This document shows positions 15,501 to 18,610 of a stretch of 18,610 bases of DNA, piece after piece. Origin of the DNA: Anaerolineales bacterium UBA7227 (GTDB lineage Bacteria > Chloroflexota > Anaerolineae > Anaerolineales > Villigracilaceae); assembly GCA_002473085.1 (NCBI GenBank), contig DKTP01000182.1, positions 18,157 to 36,766 on the forward strand, given 5' to 3'. The notes beneath the pieces were generated by a model. It had not been told where the DNA came from, did no database searches, and saw nothing but the letters and a program-made list of their open reading frames with translations. The translations under genes and the position numbers were made by a program. Every line of letters begins with the position of its first letter. The first letter of the stretch is position 1.

Positions 15501-17661
15501 CTTCGCCATCCCTGCCAACGCTGAAATCACCGGCATCGCGGTCACAATCGGGCGTTTCGAAAGCGGCCAGAACGTCGGCTACTTCGACGTGCGCGACAGC
15601 GTCGTCAGGCTGATCAAAAACGGGACGATCGTCGGCAACAACAAAGCCGCCGCCAGCACAGAATGGCCGGTCGGCTCGCCAGCCTCCGCGCTCTACGGCT
15701 CGCCCGCGGACCTGTGGGGCGTTGCCTGGACTCCCGAAGACATCAACGCCGACGACTTTGGCGTCGCGCTCTCCGTCGTCAGCGACGTGAACCGCATCGC
15801 CTACGTAGACTACATCCAGGTCTCGGTCACCTACACCGTGACGACGATCGGCACGAGCACGACCGTCAACTGCGGCGCGGGGACCCCGGTCGTCGACTAC
15901 GGTTCGAGCGTCACCTGCGTCGCCACCGTCACGCGCGGCTCCGGCGCGAAGACCCCGACCGGCTCCGTCGCGTGGACCACGAACGGAAGCGGCAACTTCG
16001 CCGCCAGCCCCTGCGCGCTCAGCGGCTCGGACGGCAGCGCCGCCTGCTCGGTCACCTACACCCCCTCGGCTGTGGGAAGCGGCTCGCACCTCATCACCGC
16101 CAACTACTCAGGCGATCCCGACTTCTTCTCCAGCAGCGGCAACCAGACCGTCACCGTCAACAAGAAAGACGCCTCGGTGACGCCGAACGCCGCCAGCAAG
16201 GTCTACGGCGACCTCGACCCGGCTCTCACCGGGACCCTGACCGGCTTCCTCGCGGGCGATAACGTCGCCGCCACCTATGGCCGCGTCGCGGGCGAGACTG
16301 TCCTCGGCGGACCCTACCTCATCAGCGCGATACTCAATCCGGGCAGCGTCCTCGGCAACTACAACATCACCTACAACACCGCCAGCTTCACCATCGTCCC
16401 GAAGATCGCCTCGGTGACGCCGGACGCCGCCGGCAAGGTCTACGGCGACCCCGACCCGATTCTCACCGGGACCCTGACCGGCTTCCTCCCCGCCGATAAC
16501 GTCTCCGCCGCTTACAGCCGCGCTGCGGGCGAGAGCGTTCCGGGCGGGCCCTACGCCATCAGCGCCGCGCTCAGCCCGATCGAAGTCCTCGGCAACTACA
16601 ACATCGTCTACAACGCCGCCGACTTCGCCATCACCGCCAAAGCGGTCACGATCACGCCAGACGACGGACAGAGCAAGGTCTTCGGCGCGCCCGAACCGAC
16701 ATTCGCCTTCACGCCTTCCCCGGCCCTCGTCAGCGGAGACTCGTTCACCGGCGGGCTGGGACGCGATCCCGGCGAAGACGTTGGAACCTACGCATTCACG
16801 CTGGGGACGTTGAGCGCGGGTCCCAACTATGCGCTCACGCTCGCAACCGGTCACACCTTCGCGATCGTCAAGGCCGCCGCGACCGTCACACTGGGCAACC
16901 TCACCCAGACCTACGACGAGACGCCGAAACCTGTGACGGTCACGACCGACCCGGCGGGCCTGAGCGTGGACGTCGCCTACGACGGATCGCCCACGCCGCC
17001 GACCGCGGTCGGCAGTTACGCCGTGACCGCGGCCGTCAACGACCCGAACTACAGCGGCTCGGCCAGCGGGACGCTGGTCATCGAGCAGGCCACGTCCACG
17101 CACAGCATCCCGCTGACTGTGGGCTGGAACCTGGTCTCGTTCAATGTGCATCCGGCCGACACCAGCATTGCGAGCGTCCTCGCCAGCATCGCCGGCAACT
17201 ACAACGTGGTCTATGCCTGGGACGCGACGGGCGCTCATAGCGCAAGCGGCAACTGGATAAAGTATGCGCCGTCCGCGCCCCCCTATACCAACACGCTGAC
17301 CAACCTCGACGAAACCATGGGCTTCTGGATCCGCATGACGAGCGCCGACACTCTGGAAGTGACCGGGCTGGTTCCAGTAACGACCGAAATCCACCTGTAT
17401 ACCAATGCGGGAGGCTGGAACCTCGTGGGGTATCCGTCCGCGACCGACCGGTCGCTGCCCCTGGTCTTGAGCGCCAACGGCCTCGGCACAGACTTTACGT
17501 ACGTGTACACGTATCGCGCGTTCGACCTGTCCGATCCGTGGAAGCTGTTCAAGCTGTCGAGCCCGCCGTACGCCAACGACCTGACCGAGCTGCTCCCCGG
17601 TTGGGGCTACTGGATCAGGGTCCTTGCAAACCACATCTGGTCAGTGAAATATCTGCCCTAA
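9538..17661 (+). CDS. Giant secreted multi-module protein with metallophosphoesterase and beta-helix
   Basis: This encodes about 2,707 residues. A Sec signal peptide spans 1-37 (positive start, hydrophobic core FIVMLMILSGLLAG, cleavage after AQA). Modules in order: four SGN-type beta repeats (43-350); a calcineurin-like phosphoesterase (351-641) with D358/H360, D386, N419-H420-D421, H512 and H555/H557 as metal ligands and active-site His; cadherin-like modules (642-833); two more SGN repeats (834-988); a right-handed beta-helix like those of NosD or pectate lyase (989-1433, many NNxxxGI-type turns); five identical-length 99-residue repeats (1434-1928); a beta-rich region with no clear match (1929-2100); an Ig-like domain (2101-2208); four MBG-like repeats (2209-2517); and two GWNLV modules (2518-2707). 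No LPXTG, PEP-CTERM or C-terminal membrane helix is seen, so it is released or held non-covalently. The phosphoesterase looks complete; its substrate is unknown. Confidence 0.93.
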   Translation: MKTRNGKIPFAPVVRFIVMLMILSGLLAGAGADPAQAAPSDRTISGNAGTSNAVLTYSGTTSGSVTANWLGSYWITVPNGWSGTVTPSKPGYTFSPASRTYTNLSSSQYFQNYTASTLTTYTISGNAGSANATIAYTGGSTTANSSGNYSFTVTTGWSGTVTPSKTGYTFSPSSRAYSNVQANQTAQNYTAAAVNYAISGSVGTAGAGATLTYAGGSTTADGSGGYSFNVPHGWSGTVTPSKTGYAFSPPNRSYTNVAGNQANQDYTASLANVTISGNAGTGNVVLSYTDGSPKTATANSSGAYSFEVSYNWSGTVTPSKSGFFFSPATRTYVNVTANQTAQNYAAAPNAFTFASMGDAHSEVAYFTATATQMASLNPAFVLFNGDLENDGVVNADMDSMINVLKNTGLFNKTFLVRGNHDNQAPGSAALWEAYFEMPANARTLPPYARNYVSLDANSDYLNYSFEYGNSIFIGLDVPGDIDLLTTSQLNFLDARLTYAESQGLTHAFVYFHGSEYCTESVHCTCAGRTNTACTPPDLMTLFNEHPIVTATIHGHEHLLSWTHMDGTRVSGLTHSYEMFISSPSGGATYNEYVFPERLDYFYPDMAGAQGFAAISVNGPTFTYSIYKNGSTSPVWSRTFTKNNTAPTISDIADKTTDEDTATGDIPFTIGDAETNPAYLLVTVDSSNAALVPSGNIVPGGSGANRTLNITPAANQYGAATITVSVSDGTATVNDSFLLTVNSVNDAPVADPQHVSTPWQAPVDITLTGSDVENSPLAFVIVDEPSHGSLSGSGATRTYTPDAEYSGTDSFTFKANDGETDGPPATVTISVTAHAISGNTGVGGVTLSYEDVIPKTVTSDGSGAYSIQVPANWSGTVTPSKTGYDFSPVSMTYANVLSDLSGQNYAAIGLTLTISGNTGSAGVTLSYTDGTPKTVTSDEVGNYSFQVPYNWSGIVTPSLSGYGFKPATRTYTNIVANQHAQNYVTTTSRVYYVDKTNPACTDTGQVGSMAVPFCTIGRGAYLATAGQIVHVLHGTYAETIFPNNSGTAENPITYWADPGVVVTGTAPGTGFGAAFGISTKSYIVVEGFTIDQTWYKGIYVDASHHITLLNNHVSRAGITSPTHPYEQGIYLRNTSYSTITGNVTDYNTCIGIRVVGGDHNLISNNISFENFSEIETDAAGIELTGSDYNTVINNVTYSNEDSGINVYYWDSENKASTYNLIIGNLTYENGDHGIDVNQSPYNIIVGNTVQGNGTVGVNLEGNTAATGSFGGVVVNNILSENGTMPPAGSWGGNLRVDKNSIADANIDYNLFHRTDATVQIIWNDLGYISLAAFHAIVPTQEVHGLEGNPLFVSPVAPVLRQTGIPYNGLGIVGDYYLKPGSPAIDSANSDAPNASLTDIMGNARVDDPATPNTGAGVRVYDDRGAFEFLPLGQSLPVVSTQAVSGITTAAAVGNGSIEATGEPLPTQHGVVWSVSPDPTLADNKTTEGPVDGTGAFTSAITGLTPGTLYHVRAYATNAAGTVYGQDVTFTAYQLPAVTTQAVSDITASTATGNGNIAALGVPNPTQHGMVWSLSPNPTLSDNKTLDGPADATGAFVSAITGLTPGTLYHVRAYATNAAGTVYGNDVVFTAHQLPTVTTQAVDDIATTTATGNGNIAALGVPNPTQHGVVWSLSPNPTLSDDKTADGPVNATGAFTSSMTNLMPGTLYYVRAYATNAAGTVYGEEVAFTTLLAPTVTTQTATDITTSAATGHGNITAFGTYAPTQHGVVWSVSPNPTLADNKTTEGPVSETGAFASAITGLTPGVTYHVRAYATSAAGTSYGEDVTFTAHIVPTVTTQAVSSIGTATAVGNGTILSLGVPNPTQHGVVWSLLPNPTLADSHTADGDVIATGAFTSSITGLTPGMLYHVRAYAANAAGVAYGEDVTFTALPSVTGTTTPNADAGAGSNTPVAGKADWANPGFITADDAKYASATLSGATLSSAYLKGTDYGFAIPANAEITGIAVTIGRFESGQNVGYFDVRDSVVRLIKNGTIVGNNKAAASTEWPVGSPASALYGSPADLWGVAWTPEDINADDFGVALSVVSDVNRIAYVDYIQVSVTYTVTTIGTSTTVNCGAGTPVVDYGSSVTCVATVTRGSGAKTPTGSVAWTTNGSGNFAASPCALSGSDGSAACSVTYTPSAVGSGSHLITANYSGDPDFFSSSGNQTVTVNKKDASVTPNAASKVYGDLDPALTGTLTGFLAGDNVAATYGRVAGETVLGGPYLISAILNPGSVLGNYNITYNTASFTIVPKIASVTPDAAGKVYGDPDPILTGTLTGFLPADNVSAAYSRAAGESVPGGPYAISAALSPIEVLGNYNIVYNAADFAITAKAVTITPDDGQSKVFGAPEPTFAFTPSPALVSGDSFTGGLGRDPGEDVGTYAFTLGTLSAGPNYALTLATGHTFAIVKAAATVTLGNLTQTYDETPKPVTVTTDPAGLSVDVAYDGSPTPPTAVGSYAVTAAVNDPNYSGSASGTLVIEQATSTHSIPLTVGWNLVSFNVHPADTSIASVLASIAGNYNVVYAWDATGAHSASGNWIKYAPSAPPYTNTLTNLDETMGFWIRMTSADTLEVTGLVPVTTEIHLYTNAGGWNLVGYPSATDRSLPLVLSANGLGTDFTYVYTYRAFDLSDPWKLFKLSSPPYANDLTELLPGWGYWIRVLANHIWSVKYLP
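9664..10587 (+). repeat. Four SGN-type beta repeats at the N-terminus of the giant protein
   Basis: Copies begin at 9664, 9901, 10126 and 10357, about 75-79 residues each. Each opens with (T/A)ISG(N/S), has a YSF strand, then a near-constant WSGTVTPSK, GYxFSP and QNY(T/A)A ending. The pattern resembles small carboxypeptidase-regulatory-like or Ig-type beta modules. Two further copies lie at 12037-12501. Confidence 0.9.
10588..11460 (+). other. Calcineurin-like metallophosphoesterase domain inside the giant gene
   Basis: This stretch of the giant gene encodes the domain that starts FTFASMGDAH. The canonical blocks appear in order: D-x-H (D358, H360), GDLEND (D386), GNHDN (N419-D421), an HGSEYC block (H512) and GHEH (H555, H557). 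An unusual Cys-rich loop YCTESVHCTCAGRTNTACTP sits between the last two blocks. All expected ligands are present, so the domain is probably catalytic on an extracellular phosphoester. Confidence 0.88.
12037..12501 (+). repeat. Two further SGN-type beta repeats
   Basis: Copies begin at 12037 and 12271. They share TISGNTGxxGVTLSY, WSG and the QNY ending with the four N-terminal copies, and are closest in wording to copy four (YTDGxPKT). The phosphoesterase and cadherin-like modules separate them from the first set. Confidence 0.88.
12502..13836 (+). other. Right-handed parallel beta-helix domain inside the giant gene
   Basis: The encoded domain starts VYYVDKTNPACTDTG, with a PFCTIGRGAYLATAGQIVHV segment typical of DUF1565/pectate-lyase-like N-termini. 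It then has repeated short turns such as HITLLNNHVSRAG, STITGNVTDYNTC, NLISNNISFENF and NIIVGNTVQGNG. These regular Asn/Gly turns are the PbH1 pattern of carbohydrate-binding or lyase beta-helices. No catalytic Asp cluster is clear by eye, so a lyase role is not claimed. Confidence 0.85.
13837..15321 (+). repeat. Five tandem 297-bp repeats (99 residues each)
   Basis: Units start at 13837, 14134, 14431, 14728 and 15025, each exactly 297 bases with no length variation. Each encodes a fibronectin-III-like module: TVTTQAV, PTQHGVVWSxSPNPTL, GAFxSxITGLTPGTLYHVRA, YATNAAGTVYGxDVTFTA. Blocks around the QHG and GTLYHVRAYA segments are nearly identical at the DNA level, most strongly between units 2 and 3. 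Confidence 0.93.
16162..17088 (+). repeat. Four MBG-like repeats of about 72-80 residues
   Basis: Units start at 16162, 16402, 16639 and 16873. The first two are 240 bases and close in sequence (SKVYGDxDPxLTGTLTGF, LGNYNI). The third has SKVFGAPEPTFAF and the fourth TYDETPKPVTVTTDP. These match the MBG domain style of bacterial secreted adhesin-like proteins, beta-rich and probably a spacer stalk. Confidence 0.85.
17092..17658 (+). repeat. Duplicated C-terminal GWNLV modules
   Basis: Two related modules: SIPLTVGWNLVSFNVHPAD with MGFWIRM, and NAGGWNLVGYPSATD with WGYWIRV. The same terminal module is, from memory, common on secreted proteins of Anaerolineae. Its role (sorting, attachment or binding) is unknown. 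Confidence 0.75.
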
Positions 17662-17670
17662 TCACAACCC

Positions 17671-17710
17671 CCGGCCAGGGTCAGAAATACACATCCCTGA
17701 CCCTGGTCGG
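17671..17710 (+). terminator. Stem-loop after the giant gene, terminator-like without a T tract
   Basis: A 14-base arm at 17671-17684 (CCGGCCAGGGTCAG) pairs with 17697-17710, with one G-T pair, around a 12-base loop. It starts 10 bases after the stop codon. The following bases are GAGAAAGG rather than a T run, so it may be a transcript-end protector or a factor-dependent terminator. Confidence 0.5.
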
Positions 17711-17768
17711 GAGAAAGGAACATCAATGTCGGGCGCAATCAACAAATTTGAGGCGCGCGAAAAACGGA

Positions 17769-17783
17769 ATCAATCAGATTGAT
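17769..17783. promoter_or_regulatory. Perfect 7-bp palindrome upstream of the last gene
   Basis: ATCAATC, one base, then GATTGAT, ending 17 bases before the ATG at 17801. It lies in a locally AT-rich stretch within the 139-base gap and could be an operator or a chance palindrome. Confidence 0.3.
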
Positions 17784-17800
17784 ACACCAAAGAGGTCAAA

Positions 17801-18610
17801 ATGAAAATTCAGCGTGTTTTCACAGCAGTATTTCTGGCTTTCGCCCTGCTCCTCGCCAACGTCGCGGTAGCACGGGCCATGCCTCCCCTCCCATCCAGTT
17901 TTTACGGAACCGTGAAACTGGACGGCGCCAACGTGCCAACAGGGACCGTCGTCAGCGCGCGCATCAACGGCGTCATTTACGCCTGGGGGACAGCGCTTAT
18001 CTACGAGGGAGACACAGTCTATACCTTCGATGTCCCAGGCGAAGATACCGATGAGCCGGGTATCCAAGGAGGCGTCCCGGGGGATACGGTCGTCTTCTAC
18101 ATCGGGGATTACATCGCCGACCAGACTGCGCCCTGGCAAGGCGGCACTCTTGAGGAGCTCAACCTGACCGCCTCAACCAACCGCACCGTCGTCTTCGACG
18201 CCAACGGCGGGACAGGCACGATGAGTCCGCAGGTTGCCAACGCCCCAACCGCCCTGACGCTCAATGCCTTCGCCCGCTCCGGCTACACTTTCAGCGGATG
18301 GAATACCGCCGCCAACGGATCGGGGACTTCCTATGCCGACGGCGCCACCTATCCTTTCGCGGCTGATGCCACCCTCTACGCCCAGTGGACGGCCAACTCC
18401 TACACCGTCACCTTCGATGCCAACGGCGGGACAGCCCCATCCCCGGCTACCAAGCCTGTGACGTTCGGCTCGGCCTACGGCGCGCTCGCCGCCACCAGCC
18501 GCACGGGTTATGCGTTCGCGGGTTGGTTCACCGCCGCATCCGGCGGGACTGAAGTCACCGCGGCCACCATCGTCTCCAACACGGCCGACCACACCCTCTA
18601 CGCCCAGTGG
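17801..18610 (+). CDS. Secreted InlB-repeat protein, 3' truncated by window edge
   Basis: The frame is open from the ATG at 17801 (AGAGG at 17791-17795) to the last base, giving at least 270 residues with no stop. It has a signal peptide (MKIQRVFTAVFLAFALLLAN, cleavage near ARA at 26). Residues ~30-125 form a beta-rich domain starting SSFYGTVKLDGANVPTGTVV. This resembles a common N-terminal module of archaeal and Chloroflexota secreted proteins (the FYG type). From residue 128, InlB-type repeats begin: FDANGGTGTMSP, GYTFSGWNTAANGSGTSY and TLYAQW, then a second unit at 18401 with FDANGGTAPSPATK. These Listeria-Bacteroides repeats occur on secreted or surface proteins. The protein is probably exported; anchoring cannot be judged without the C-terminus. 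It follows the giant gene by 139 bases, separated by a hairpin. Confidence 0.9.
   Translation, partial: MKIQRVFTAVFLAFALLLANVAVARAMPPLPSSFYGTVKLDGANVPTGTVVSARINGVIYAWGTALIYEGDTVYTFDVPGEDTDEPGIQGGVPGDTVVFYIGDYIADQTAPWQGGTLEELNLTASTNRTVVFDANGGTGTMSPQVANAPTALTLNAFARSGYTFSGWNTAANGSGTSYADGATYPFAADATLYAQWTANSYTVTFDANGGTAPSPATKPVTFGSAYGALAATSRTGYAFAGWFTAASGGTEVTAATIVSNTADHTLYAQW
18182..18610 (+). repeat. InlB-type (Listeria-Bacteroides) repeats, 219-bp unit
   Basis: The first unit is 18182-18400 (73 residues) and the second runs from 18401 past the window edge. Each opens with VxFDANGGT, has GYxFxGW, and ends with TLYAQW. The endings are nearly identical at the DNA level. Confidence 0.88.

Noticed and set aside
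16108..17634. A 508-residue open frame on the minus strand
   Set aside because: Same cause: a shadow of the MBG-like and GWNLV region, with no family match or ribosome site.
1..18610. Search for tRNA, rRNA, insertion sequences, integrases or attachment sites
   Set aside because: None could be recognised by reading; all substantial sequence is explained by the + strand genes and short gaps.

Overview
The window is a GC-rich, gene-dense bacterial segment in which every supported gene lies on the + strand. The style of the secreted proteins suggests an environmental Chloroflexota (Anaerolineae-like) bacterium: a very long multi-module surface protein ending in duplicated 'GWNLV' modules, next to an InlB-repeat protein. 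This taxonomic guess rests on protein style only; there is no rRNA or marker gene in the window.

Region 1 (1-7419) is the assembly part of an exopolysaccharide or surface-glycan operon. It holds the end of a GT4 glycosyltransferase, a second GT4-type glycosyltransferase, a third of the WcaI/WbuB type, a FemAB/GNAT-fold acyltransferase-like protein, a small Cys-containing protein of unknown function, a sugar-1-phosphate transferase that would start the glycan on a lipid carrier, and an NDP-sugar pyrophosphorylase. Gaps are short, and one junction is a 4-base ATGA overlap, so the genes are probably co-transcribed. No flippase or polymerase is visible, so those must lie outside the window.

Region 2 (7513-9324) encodes a Wzz/Wzc-type chain-length determinant fused to a BY-kinase-like ATPase domain. 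The Walker A glycines, the Walker B aspartate and the C-terminal tyrosine cluster are all missing, so it looks like a pseudokinase co-polymerase.

Region 3 (9538-17661) is one giant exported protein of about 2,707 residues. In order it has a signal peptide, four SGN-type beta repeats, a calcineurin-like metallophosphoesterase, cadherin-like modules, two more SGN repeats, a right-handed beta-helix, five tandem repeats of exactly 99 residues, a beta-sandwich-like region, an Ig-like domain, four MBG-like repeats and two C-terminal GWNLV modules. Region 4 (17801 to the end) is the start of a second exported protein with InlB-type repeats; it runs off the window.

The most unusual points are the permuted domain order of the sugar transferase (catalytic domain first, membrane and Rossmann domains last), with Asn at the usual catalytic Asp position; the degenerate BY-kinase domain; and the giant protein, in which a phosphoesterase and a beta-helix are embedded in repeats. 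A reasonable inference is that regions 1 and 2 build a cell-surface polysaccharide while regions 3 and 4 supply secreted or surface proteins of the same envelope, but only gene proximity supports that link.
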